A DNA stretch of 7,190 nt. Source: an uncultured Bacilli bacterium (GTDB lineage Bacteria; Bacillota_I; Bacilli_A; RF39; UBA660). The stretch lies in assembly GCA_934149325.1 (NCBI GenBank), contig CAKPEJ010000032.1:1-7190 (forward strand), in the 5' to 3' direction. This document shows, piece after piece, positions 1-5,483 of this stretch (position 1 is its first letter; every line of letters starts with the position of its first letter). Both the position numbers and the translations under genes were made by a program. Below the pieces are notes generated by a model, which saw only the letters and a list, made by a program, of their open reading frames with translations, had not been told where the DNA came from and did not search any database.

Positions 1-155
1 GTATTAATATTTTCTCCAGATAATATTTTATAAAACATTTGTTGATATTCTTCTTCTTTTTCACTTATTTCTTTTTTAACTTTTTCATACTTATTATTAA
101 GTCTTTCTAAATCATCTTTTATTTTTTGTAATTCATTATTTAAATTTTCGTTCAT
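1..155 (-). CDS. Coiled-coil protein, N-terminal 51 residues only (runs off the left edge)
   Basis: The open frame starts with ATG at 155 and stays open to the window edge. It encodes 51 residues beginning MNENLNNELQKIKDDLERLN, very rich in Lys, Glu and Asn, with a heptad-like pattern that suggests an alpha-helical coiled coil. The start is supported by AAGGGTGA a few bases upstream, within a G-rich leader that has two GGGT-type steps, and by a good promoter at 207-235. No signal peptide or membrane segment is visible in this part. The opening resembles the N-terminus of the neighbouring 250-1047 product (KIKDDLERLN against KIKEDLKRIN), so the two may be paralogues. The rest of the protein is outside the window, and its function cannot be judged. 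Confidence 0.7.
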   Translation of the reverse strand, partial: MNENLNNELQKIKDDLERLNNKYEKVKKEISEKEEEYQQMFYKILSGENIN

Positions 156-206
156 AAAATTCACCCTTACCCTACCTATATAAATGTATCCTATTTTATA
201 GTAATA

Positions 207-235
207 ATTATATAATACTACAAATAATTTTACAA
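207..235 (-). promoter_or_regulatory. Sigma-A-type promoter of the left-edge coiled-coil gene
   Basis: On the minus strand there is TTGTAA (235-230), a 17-base spacer and a perfect TATAAT (212-207). This predicts a start of transcription near 200 and a leader of about 45 bases before the ATG at 155. No convincing terminator separates it from the upstream gene ending at 250, so readthrough is also possible. Confidence 0.6.
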
Positions 236-249
236 TAAAAAAAGTAAAA

Positions 250-1047
250 CTACGCAGCAGTTTTTACCTTTTTTAACACTTTTTCGTCAACAAATGTGTC
301 AACTGGAGTCCAATTAATATCATCTGATAGCATATTTCCATGTTCATCAAAAGAACATACACCCGCTAATAGATTAATATTTATTCCTAAATTTTCATAT
401 TCTTCTTTTATTTTACCAAAGTTTACTTTATTATCATCTCTAATTTTTATTACATCTAATACTTGATTCCCATCTAAAACAGCAATTCTATTGATTTGAA
501 AACTATCATCATTATTATAATAATATGTATAATAAGTTTCATCACTATAAGATGATTGTTCAATTTCAACAGGTTTTACAAAATTAGAATTTCTTATTTG
601 AACGATATCAATATCTTCTTGTTCTTGATCATATTCTTGTTCATACCTATATGTTTTTTCCCTTAAAGTTCTATTTACTGGACTTTTTGCACCTACAAAA
701 GATAATATACTAGCTATACTAAATCCTGCTAATGTATAAGCCAATTTCTTTCTATATTTTCTTAATTTAGAAATATCTATTTTTTCTATAAATCCTTTTA
801 ACTTTCCTTTATTTTCTATGTTTTCTTCTTTTTTAGTTTCAAGAACATTTACTTTACTAGTATTTTTTAATTTTGCCAATTTTTGTAATTTTTCTTTTTT
901 GTTTCTTAAAAGTAAAATCATTTTATCAAAAATCTCTTTGTCCCCTTCAATATCTTTTGATAGAGTTTCTTCATATTGTCTTTCAATACTTTGAATCTCT
1001 TCATTTATTCTTTTTAAATCCTCTTTTATCTTTTTTACATCTTCCAT
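250..1047 (-). CDS. Membrane-anchored coiled-coil protein of unknown function
   Basis: I do not recognise this 265-residue protein. Residues 1-65 are highly charged and heptad-like, so probably a cytoplasmic coiled coil. Residues 66-102 are Lys-rich. One hydrophobic segment at about 103-120 should span the membrane, with the Lys/Arg-rich flank before it favouring an N-inside orientation. Residues 130-180 form an acidic, Tyr-rich linker. Residues 183-255 look like a small mixed alpha/beta domain, which would lie outside the cell. The protein ends in a basic tail. The start is well supported by GGAGG at 1055-1059, about seven bases upstream, and by a promoter overlapping the preceding terminator. 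It appears to be transcribed alone. Its N-terminus resembles that of the next gene downstream. A structural or cell-envelope role is possible but is only a guess. Confidence 0.85.
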   Translation of the reverse strand: MEDVKKIKEDLKRINEEIQSIERQYEETLSKDIEGDKEIFDKMILLLRNKKEKLQKLAKLKNTSKVNVLETKKEENIENKGKLKGFIEKIDISKLRKYRKKLAYTLAGFSIASILSFVGAKSPVNRTLREKTYRYEQEYDQEQEDIDIVQIRNSNFVKPVEIEQSSYSDETYYTYYYNNDDSFQINRIAVLDGNQVLDVIKIRDDNKVNFGKIKEEYENLGININLLAGVCSFDEHGNMLSDDINWTPVDTFVDEKVLKKVKTAA

Positions 1048-1068
1048 TTTTTTACCTCCATAAATTTC

Positions 1069-1097
1069 ATAATATCATTGCATAAAAAAAATGTCTA
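1069..1097 (-). promoter_or_regulatory. Promoter of the 250-1047 gene, overlapping a terminator
   Basis: TAGACA (1097-1092) is followed by 17 bases and TATTAT (1074-1069), with a TG two bases upstream of the -10 (extended -10, TGATATTAT). The -35 box lies in the 3' arm of the terminator hairpin at 1089-1110. Transcription would start near 1062, leaving a leader of about 15 bases that just contains the GGAGG site. Confidence 0.6.
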
Positions 1098-1110
1098 CAA
1101 ATAGACATTT
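1084..1110 (-). terminator. Intrinsic terminator of the pseudouridine synthase unit
   Basis: There is a perfect 9-bp stem, AAATGTCTA (1110-1102) pairing with TAGACATTT (1097-1089), closed by a TTTG loop. It is followed on the minus strand by a run of eight T (1091-1084, partly in the stem). It lies 24 bases past the stop codon of the gene ending at 1134. Confidence 0.85.
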
Positions 1111-1133
1111 ATATTTTGTAAAATGTTGTAAAG

Positions 1134-2012
1134 TTATAATAATGCTTCTAGTAAAAAAGGAGTTTCCGCTACATACTCTACTTTTTTATTAGTTAATGGA
1201 TCTATTAATTCTAATTTACTAGCATGTAAACATAATCTTTTTACAGGATCAAGCCCAGATACTCCATACTTTTTATCACCTATGATTGGATGACGAATAT
1301 CCTTCATATGTACCCTAATTTGATTTTTTCTACCTGTTTTTAAATTAATTCTAAGCATTGTATATCTTAAGTTATTTTTTATTTTTTCGTAACATGTAAT
1401 TGCTATCTTACCATCATTTGGTTTTAAACTTGAATAAACGATTCCTTCTTTATTTTCTTTTAGATATGATTTTATAGTTTTTTTCTCATCTTTTATAACA
1501 CCTTCGACAACTGCGATATACTCTCTTTTTAAAACATTTTTACTCCAAGCATTCTGATACTTATTTTTTACTTCCATGCTTTTTGCAAAAATTACTACAC
1601 CAGATGTATCTTTATCAAGTCTATGAATTATAAAAACTTTATTATTTTTATCCTGTGATGTAAGATAATCACTTATCATGCGATAAGCAGTATGTTTCTT
1701 TTCTTTTTTTGTTGCCATTGTTAAAAGACCTGCTGGTTTATCTATAACAATAATATTTTCATCTTCATATATTATAGGTATTTTATCAGTATATTTCTTA
1801 CTTGTTATAAAATTATTCTTTATTTCTATAACATCATTTTTGTAAACAGGATAATCATGTCTTGTTTCTAATTTACCATTTATTGTTACTTTTTCTTTTG
1901 TTAATAAACTTTTTATATTATTCTTTGACTTATTTTCCATCTTACTTCTTAAATAATTTAATAATGTATCATCATTATCGACTATATATTTTTCATATAA
2001 AACTTTACTCAT
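1134..2012 (-). CDS. RluA-family RNA pseudouridine synthase
   Basis: This enzyme converts selected uridines of ribosomal or transfer RNA to pseudouridine in the cytoplasm. An S4-like RNA-binding domain occupies about residues 5-65, and the catalytic domain spans about 78-290. Visible motifs are DKPAG (91-95), HRLDKDTSG (130-138) with the catalytic Asp at 133, REY (163-165) with the conserved Tyr, and GRKNQIRVH (227-235). The last carries Lys-Asn where many family members have Thr-His. The length of 292 residues is normal. The start is supported by AGAGG (2025-2021) eight bases upstream. The gene follows the PF06541 membrane protein after 43 bases and ends at a clear terminator, so the two are probably co-transcribed. 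Which RNA and which uridine it modifies (RluC-, RluD- or RluA-like) cannot be settled from the sequence. Confidence 0.95.
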   Translation of the reverse strand: MSKVLYEKYIVDNDDTLLNYLRSKMENKSKNNIKSLLTKEKVTINGKLETRHDYPVYKNDVIEIKNNFITSKKYTDKIPIIYEDENIIVIDKPAGLLTMATKKEKKHTAYRMISDYLTSQDKNNKVFIIHRLDKDTSGVVIFAKSMEVKNKYQNAWSKNVLKREYIAVVEGVIKDEKKTIKSYLKENKEGIVYSSLKPNDGKIAITCYEKIKNNLRYTMLRINLKTGRKNQIRVHMKDIRHPIIGDKKYGVSGLDPVKRLCLHASKLELIDPLTNKKVEYVAETPFLLEALL

Positions 2013-2055
2013 AACTATTACCTCTTTTATATAATAATAAAATTTTTTTATTTTA

Positions 2056-2691
2056 TCAATGTTCTAAATAATGAATTCCTAATTTTTTATAGAAAACTGA
2101 TGCTTTAGGTAAATTAAACATATCAGTTATTACTAAATTATAAGTTGCATCCATTAATACTATTAAACAAATAGTTGTGCTTATAAACAAAAATTTTTGT
2201 TTATTTGTTTTAGTTGCTAAATAAAAACATAATGGAACTATAACATACATTAATAAAAGAGCTGATATTCCAAAAAATGCAACACTTCTAAAACAAATAA
2301 AACCATTAATGTTTCCAAAATTTAATATTTCTGTATTATAATTCCAATACCTTAATCCATCACATAAAAGATAGATAAAGAGTCCTGAAAAATATTCTAA
2401 AATACCTGTTGAAACAACACTTATTAAGAAAACTTTAAAAGGATTTTTTCTATGCTTATAGGTTAAAAAATATATCATTACAGCTCCTATTGCATATATA
2501 TTAATCCATGGTAAAAAGTTACCACCTTTCCAGTAGAAATACTTCATTCCGAAATTAAAATAATAAAATATATATTCATAAATAAAACCAAAAACTCCAC
2601 CTATAACGATTATTAAACTAATAATCCCAATCATTGTTTTTTTATCAAATGAATGATCTTTTTCTAGATATTTATTAAAAAACTCCTTCAT
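2056..2691 (-). CDS. PF06541-type putative ABC-transporter permease-like membrane protein
   Basis: This polytopic membrane protein has about five hydrophobic segments (roughly residues 18-44, 60-77, 84-109, 133-160 and 166-190). The pattern matches the family called putative ABC-transporter type IV (CmpB-like). It shows a conserved G-x-x-E-Y-x-S-G step (96-103), RYWNY (114-118) and an N-x-N-G-F-I-C block at 127-133 followed by a Ser and a Gly-rich helix. The family name is weakly founded: no ATPase or binding protein is encoded nearby, and the biochemical role is unknown. The start is supported by AGGAG (2705-2701) nine bases upstream. The gene has its own extended -10 promoter just past a terminator and precedes the pseudouridine synthase. 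The stop is TGA followed directly by an in-frame TAA. Confidence 0.85.
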   Translation of the reverse strand: MKEFFNKYLEKDHSFDKKTMIGIISLIIVIGGVFGFIYEYIFYYFNFGMKYFYWKGGNFLPWINIYAIGAVMIYFLTYKHRKNPFKVFLISVVSTGILEYFSGLFIYLLCDGLRYWNYNTEILNFGNINGFICFRSVAFFGISALLLMYVIVPLCFYLATKTNKQKFLFISTTICLIVLMDATYNLVITDMFNLPKASVFYKKLGIHYLEH

Positions 2692-2715
2692 ACTACTTTA
2701 CTCCTATTTATACTA

Positions 2716-2724
2716 ATTATAGCA
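2716..2724 (-). promoter_or_regulatory. Extended -10 promoter of the PF06541 membrane protein gene
   Basis: TGCTATAAT (2724-2716) is a perfect extended -10 element. The base positions 17 upstream (ATATTT) are a poor -35 box and fall inside the terminator stem of the preceding unit. The predicted leader is about 18-20 bases. Confidence 0.6.
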
Positions 2725-2733
2725 TATCAAATC

Positions 2734-2772
2734 AAAAAAAATATAGTAAACATTTATTATTTACTATATTTT
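2734..2772 (-). terminator. Intrinsic terminator of the 2778-3377 lipoprotein gene
   Basis: A perfect 13-bp inverted repeat pairs AAAATATAGTAAA (2772-2760) with TTTACTATATTTT (2750-2738) around a 9-base loop. A T run reaches 2734 on the minus strand. The stem begins five bases past the stop codon. It has only one G-C pair, so its strength comes from length and the T run. Confidence 0.75.
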
Positions 2773-2777
2773 ACTCA

Positions 2778-3377
2778 TTATTTAAATCCTAATCCACTAA
2801 AGAACTTTAAATTTCCATCATTTTTACCAAATGATGCTGTTACATAACTACTTCCATCACCAGCTATCCAAACATATTTAGTCCATGAACTAAGTTCTAT
2901 AAGTGTTCCATCTACTCCACCAACAGATTTCTTAAATTCATCATAACTAATACCATCATTTATTCTTGCTTTAATATCTGATAAATTTTCTAATGTAACT
3001 TTTTTATTTTTAATGTCTTTCTTATCATACTCAAGTTTAATAGATGATATTTTATTATTACTATTATACACTGTAACAGTTATTTTTTTGTCCCCACCAA
3101 AATCATACTCATATTTATCTAAAGTACTACTACTTGTATTATTTTCAAGTTTAGTAGCGTCAAATCCAATTATATTATTTAATTCCTCAATTGAATTATC
3201 TAAAGACATTTTTGATAGGCATTCATAATATGAACATTTTGATTTTACTGTTTTTTTAGTACTTTCATTTTTTGTTACCTCTTTTTTACTTGTATTTGCA
3301 CTTTTTTTGTCATTAGTACATCCTACACTACATATTAAAGCAAGCATACATGTTAACCCTATTAAAATTTTTTTCAT
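2778..3377 (-). CDS. Secreted lipoprotein with two repeat-like halves
   Basis: This 199-residue protein starts with a short basic and hydrophobic signal peptide ending at a Cys (position 20) in the context C-S-V-G-C. This fits a lipoprotein processed by Lgt/LspA, although Ser at -3 of the lipobox is unusual (Leu is normal). A Lys/Ser/Thr-rich linker (21-47) follows. Residues 58-117 and 137-198 look like two copies of one fold: a short helix with an I/V-G-(F/G) turn, then two or three strands ending in a hydrophobic-aromatic edge. This recalls the SmpA/BLIP-type tandem modules, but I am not certain. Two Cys (48, 53) sit close together. The start is supported by AAAGGAG (3390-3384). It is transcribed alone, with its own promoter (3399-3427) and terminator (2734-2772). 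Function is unknown; it probably acts on the outer face of the membrane. Confidence 0.85.
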   Translation of the reverse strand: MKKILIGLTCMLALICSVGCTNDKKSANTSKKEVTKNESTKKTVKSKCSYYECLSKMSLDNSIEELNNIIGFDATKLENNTSSSTLDKYEYDFGGDKKITVTVYNSNNKISSIKLEYDKKDIKNKKVTLENLSDIKARINDGISYDEFKKSVGGVDGTLIELSSWTKYVWIAGDGSSYVTASFGKNDGNLKFFSGLGFK

Positions 3378-3398
3378 GTTTTTCTCCTTTCAATGTTA

Positions 3399-3427
3399 AT
3401 TATATATTATAAAAATTTAAATGTCCA
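3399..3427 (-). promoter_or_regulatory. Promoter of the 2778-3377 lipoprotein gene
   Basis: TGGACA (3427-3422) is followed by 17 bases and a perfect TATAAT (3404-3399). The -35 begins two bases beyond the stop codon of the I42-like lipoprotein gene. A second TATAAT at 3411-3406 lacks a matching -35. The predicted leader is about 15 bases and carries the AAAGGAG site. No terminator is visible before it, so readthrough from the ogt-tag unit may add to expression. Confidence 0.65.
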
Positions 3428-3428
3428 T

Positions 3429-3788
3429 TTATTTTATTTTTTTAATTTTAAGTTTTAAATTTTTGTCAACAATTACCTTATATTCTCTTACTTCTTCAAC
3501 ATTGTTATTAGTAAAATTTTTATACTCAAATTTAATTTTAGTAGAGCCTTCCTTTAATCCAGAGAAAATATAGTGTTCTACCACTAGTCCTCCTTCCATA
3601 TTCTTGTTTTTTACTTCTACTTTTTTACACTTAAATTTTACTATATTCTTATCACTAATACTATATTTCCATACATATGGCACACCACCATTTGTTTTTA
3701 ATATAACTTCATCATTTCTTTTGATGCATCCTGTTAGTATAATTGTAAAACATATTACTAAAAATATTCTTAAAAATTTATTTTTCAT
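3429..3788 (-). CDS. Small lipoprotein, likely chagasin-like (I42) protease inhibitor
   Basis: This 119-residue protein has a clear lipoprotein signal: a basic start, a hydrophobic core and LTGC with the lipidated Cys at 21. The mature part resembles the chagasin/I42 family of cysteine-protease inhibitors. It has a T-N-G-G-V-P-Y-V-W segment (32-40) where the family has its NPTTGY-W loop, and GGLVVEHYIFSGLKEGSTKI (66-85), matching the G-G loop, the F/Y-x-F strand and the L-K-x-G-x-x-x-I stretch. The third loop (usually around R-P-W) is replaced by an Asn-rich turn at 91-97, so inhibitory activity is uncertain. AGGGAG (3800-3795) precedes the start, which lies 12 bases past the stop of tag. It is therefore the last gene of the DUF2798-ogt-tag run. 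The family call rests on motif memory only. Confidence 0.8.
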   Translation of the reverse strand: MKNKFLRIFLVICFTIILTGCIKRNDEVILKTNGGVPYVWKYSISDKNIVKFKCKKVEVKNKNMEGGLVVEHYIFSGLKEGSTKIKFEYKNFTNNNVEEVREYKVIVDKNLKLKIKKIK

Positions 3789-3800
3789 TTTTATCTCCCT

Positions 3801-4346
3801 TTAACTATTATTTTTATACATAAAACAATCCTTGTCATGTGAATATATAATTCCTACTGCTTGTAAATAAGAATATATAATTGTACTTCCAACAAATTTC
3901 ATACCTCTTTTATATAAATCTTTTGATATATTATCTGATAATTCATTAGTAGTATTACCAGTTTCATAAATTATTTTACCTTTTGTAAATATTTTTAGAT
4001 AATTAAAAAATGAACCATATTCTTCTTGTATGTTTTTAAAAATTTTAGCATTATTAATACTTGTTTTTATTTTTAATTTATTTCTTATAATTTTATTATT
4101 AGTTAGTAACTCTTTTATTTTTTCTTCATCATATTTTATTATTTTATCAATATTAAAATTATCATAAGCAATTCTAAAATTTTCTCTTTTATTTAAAATA
4201 CATTCCCAAGATAAACCTGCTTGAAAAGATTCTAATATTAACATTTCAAATAAATAATCATCATTAAAATTACATATTCCCCATTCTTCATCATGATATT
4301 TCACATATAAAGGATTACCTGTGTTACACCATTTACATCTATTCAT
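3801..4346 (-). CDS. tag: DNA-3-methyladenine glycosylase I
   Basis: This cytoplasmic base-excision repair enzyme removes 3-methyladenine from alkylated DNA by cleaving the N-glycosidic bond. At 181 residues it is near the length of the E. coli enzyme. The zinc ligands are in place: Cys4, His18 (in KYHDEEWG), His170 and Cys174 (in the H-x-x-x-C tail). The substrate pocket residues Glu39 and Trp47 lie in the LES-FQAGLSW block (38-47). KRENFR (53-58) and the block around 147-161 (RGMKFVGSTIIYSYL) are also typical. Its start overlaps the end of ogt by eight bases, indicating translational coupling, and the I42-like lipoprotein follows after 12 bases. The pairing with ogt makes an alkylation-repair cassette. 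Confidence 0.97.
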   Translation of the reverse strand: MNRCKWCNTGNPLYVKYHDEEWGICNFNDDYLFEMLILESFQAGLSWECILNKRENFRIAYDNFNIDKIIKYDEEKIKELLTNNKIIRNKLKIKTSINNAKIFKNIQEEYGSFFNYLKIFTKGKIIYETGNTTNELSDNISKDLYKRGMKFVGSTIIYSYLQAVGIIYSHDKDCFMYKNNS

Positions 4347-4872
4347 GATTATTTTCCTTGTCTAAGTTACTAACATAAATTTTTTCATTTTTTAAAAGTT
4401 CAATTTTATTTTTTATTCCTCCACCATAACCTGTCAACTTTCCATTTTTACCTACTACTCTATGACATGGAATAATAATACATATAGGATTTGATCCTAC
4501 TGCTCCTCCTACTGCTTGAGCGGACATCTTTTTTATATTTCTCTTATGTACAATTTTCTTGGCAATATCATTATAAGTAATTGTTTCACCAAAAGGTATA
4601 GTATTCATTATTTCTATTACTTCACTTCTAAATGGAGTTATATTTTCTACTTTATATTTTGGTATAAAATCAGGATTTTTTCCACTAAAATATATATCTA
4701 GCCACTTTGAAGTTTCTGTAAATATAGGTAAATCTTTTTCTTCACAATCAGATTTATGTTTTAATGCATCTTTAGAATTTTCAAACCATAATCCTGTTAA
4801 ATATTTTCCATCACTGTTTAGTATTATATCTGATAAATTTTCTCTTGTTTTATAAATATATTTATATGTCAT
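4339..4872 (-). CDS. ogt: Methylated-DNA--protein-cysteine S-methyltransferase
   Basis: This single-turnover repair protein transfers alkyl groups from O6-alkylguanine (and O4-alkylthymine) in DNA to its own cysteine. The N-terminal domain (about 1-75) is followed by the DNA-binding and catalytic domain. Visible motifs are IPFGETITY (92-100), SAQAVGGAVG (117-126), the active-site PCHRV (135-139) with acceptor Cys136, and the GGGIKNKIELL tail (150-160). The residue at the arginine-finger position is Gln119 (A-Q-A-V-G-G), a variant I recall from other clostridial homologues. The length of 177 residues is normal. AGAGG (4884-4880) lies seven bases before the ATG. It is 27 bases past the DUF2798 gene and overlaps tag. 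A possible private promoter lies at 4906-4934. Confidence 0.97.
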   Translation of the reverse strand: MTYKYIYKTRENLSDIILNSDGKYLTGLWFENSKDALKHKSDCEEKDLPIFTETSKWLDIYFSGKNPDFIPKYKVENITPFRSEVIEIMNTIPFGETITYNDIAKKIVHKRNIKKMSAQAVGGAVGSNPICIIIPCHRVVGKNGKLTGYGGGIKNKIELLKNEKIYVSNLDKENNHE

Positions 4873-4899
4873 ACTATTACCTCTTTAATCTGAATTATA

Positions 4900-5385
4900 T
4901 TAATAATTATAAACTTTTTTATATTTTTTTACAAATATTACTCTAAATATATTTCTTACTACTGGTCCAACAAAAAATATTTGTAATGGATAAGCCATTA
5001 TGAAATTCTTAATAAATAAAATTATATAGTTACAAATAATGTTGCTATTTACTAAATGTTGAATAAATAAAGCATATATACTCATTAAAGCTACCATAAC
5101 AAGTACAGTAAATGTTTGTATACTTAAAATAATTAACATTTTATTATCCTTTTTAGGATCAACTATTCTAAACGCTAATTTTTTAGCAATTGGACTTGCA
5201 ATAAAATATGCTAAAAAGAAAACAATAATTACTTCAATTCTAAATTCTTTAAGTGCAATAAAAAATGTTTGATTTACTAAACCATCACTTGAAGAAATTG
5301 CTACATTATAAACTATCATAAAGTAAGCCATTAATATTGTTGTCATTAAAGTAAATACAAAGTTTTGAAATTTTGTTTGTGGCAT
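4900..5385 (-). CDS. DUF2798-type four-helix membrane protein
   Basis: This 161-residue membrane protein has four hydrophobic segments (about 9-29, 48-66, 84-106 and 118-140) and appears to consist of two related halves. Each half has a first helix with a Met/Tyr-rich face, then a second helix ending in a small-residue-Pro turn followed by basic residues (A-S-P-I-A-K-K-L-A at 63-71, V-G-P-V-V-R-N-I at 139-146). This matches the DUF2798 family, whose function is unknown. The start is firm: AAAGGAGG (5401-5394), complementary to the 16S tail, lies eight bases upstream. It is the first gene of the run leading into ogt, tag and the I42-like lipoprotein. Its leader carries two hairpins, one of them terminator-like. 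The link to DNA repair may be only positional. Confidence 0.85.
   Translation of the reverse strand: MPQTKFQNFVFTLMTTILMAYFMIVYNVAISSSDGLVNQTFFIALKEFRIEVIIVFFLAYFIASPIAKKLAFRIVDPKKDNKMLIILSIQTFTVLVMVALMSIYALFIQHLVNSNIICNYIILFIKNFIMAYPLQIFFVGPVVRNIFRVIFVKKYKKVYNY
4906..4934 (-). promoter_or_regulatory. ogt: Possible internal promoter for ogt-tag
   Basis: TTGTAA (4934-4929), 17 bases and a perfect TATAAT (4911-4906) lie across the last codons of the DUF2798 gene. The hexamers and spacing are the same as in the promoter at 207-235. Transcription would start near 4899 and give ogt a leader of about 27 bases. Chance matches are common in such AT-rich DNA, so this is a candidate only. Confidence 0.45.
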
Positions 5386-5413
5386 TATGTATTCCTCCTT
5401 TCAATTAAATTTT

Positions 5414-5440
5414 TGGTATTTTTTCAATAAAAAAATACCA
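5414..5440 (-). promoter_or_regulatory. Leader hairpin upstream of the DUF2798 gene
   Basis: A perfect 11-bp inverted repeat pairs TGGTATTTTTT (5440-5430) with AAAAAATACCA (5424-5414) around a 5-base loop. Its 5' arm reuses the end of the terminator stem and its U tract (5447-5429), so the two hairpins exclude each other in part. It ends 12 bases before the AAAGGAGG site. It is not followed by a T run in either direction, so it is not itself a terminator. Confidence 0.55.
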
Positions 5441-5471
5441 TCCAGTCGCAGACATAGACTAGATAGCATTT
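5429..5471 (-). terminator. Intrinsic terminator or attenuator between the XRE gene and the DUF2798-ogt-tag run
   Basis: On the minus-strand RNA, 5471-5457 pairs without bulges with 5447-5433: 15 pairs including four G-C and three G-U, closed by a 9-base loop (TATGTCTGC). Seven T follow (5435-5429). The G-U pairs become A-C mismatches on the other strand, so the structure is specific to minus-strand transcripts. It begins 33 bases past the XRE stop codon and could simply end that transcript. However, the best promoter for the downstream genes (5484-5492) lies upstream of it, which suggests attenuation. Confidence 0.75.
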
Positions 5472-5483
5472 AATGTCATTTTA

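Noticed and set aside
228..249. Inverted repeat TTTTAC...GTAAAA after the stop of the 250-1047 gene, as a terminator
   Set aside because: It is only six AT-rich pairs without a T run, and it overlaps the -35 box of the next promoter. Too weak to call.
873..1085. Plus-strand open frame of 70 codons
   Set aside because: It lies opposite the well-supported coiled-coil gene. Its Phe/Leu-rich product is what antisense of Lys/Glu codons gives, and it has no ribosome site of note.
2004..2030. Shared 14-base leader AAAGAGGTAATAGT before the pseudouridine synthase and ogt
   Set aside because: The match is centred on the ribosome site and AT-rich spacer. It is more likely convergence than a dispersed repeat.
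2031..2059. Possible private promoter for the pseudouridine synthase (TTGATA-N17-TATTAT)
   Set aside because: The predicted start (about 2024) would fall inside the AGAGG ribosome site (2025-2021), so the message would lack a complete site. A chance match in AT-rich DNA is more likely.
3013..3228. Plus-strand open frame of 71 codons
   Set aside because: It is antisense to the lipoprotein gene, with a low-complexity Ser/Leu product and no supporting signals.
3604..3804. Plus-strand open frame of 66 codons
   Set aside because: It is a shadow of the I42-like lipoprotein gene, with no promoter or ribosome site that I could support.
4516..4701. Plus-strand open frame of 61 codons
   Set aside because: It is antisense to the ogt core, where the coding strand shows conserved catalytic motifs.
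5404..5409. TTTAAT as a -10 for the DUF2798 gene downstream of the terminator
   Set aside because: No -35 fits, and transcription would begin inside the AAAGGAGG site.
5441..5471. Known riboswitch class in the DUF2798 leader
   Set aside because: I looked for preQ1, ZTP, fluoride and similar conserved cores and saw none. The element is described only as a terminator or attenuator.
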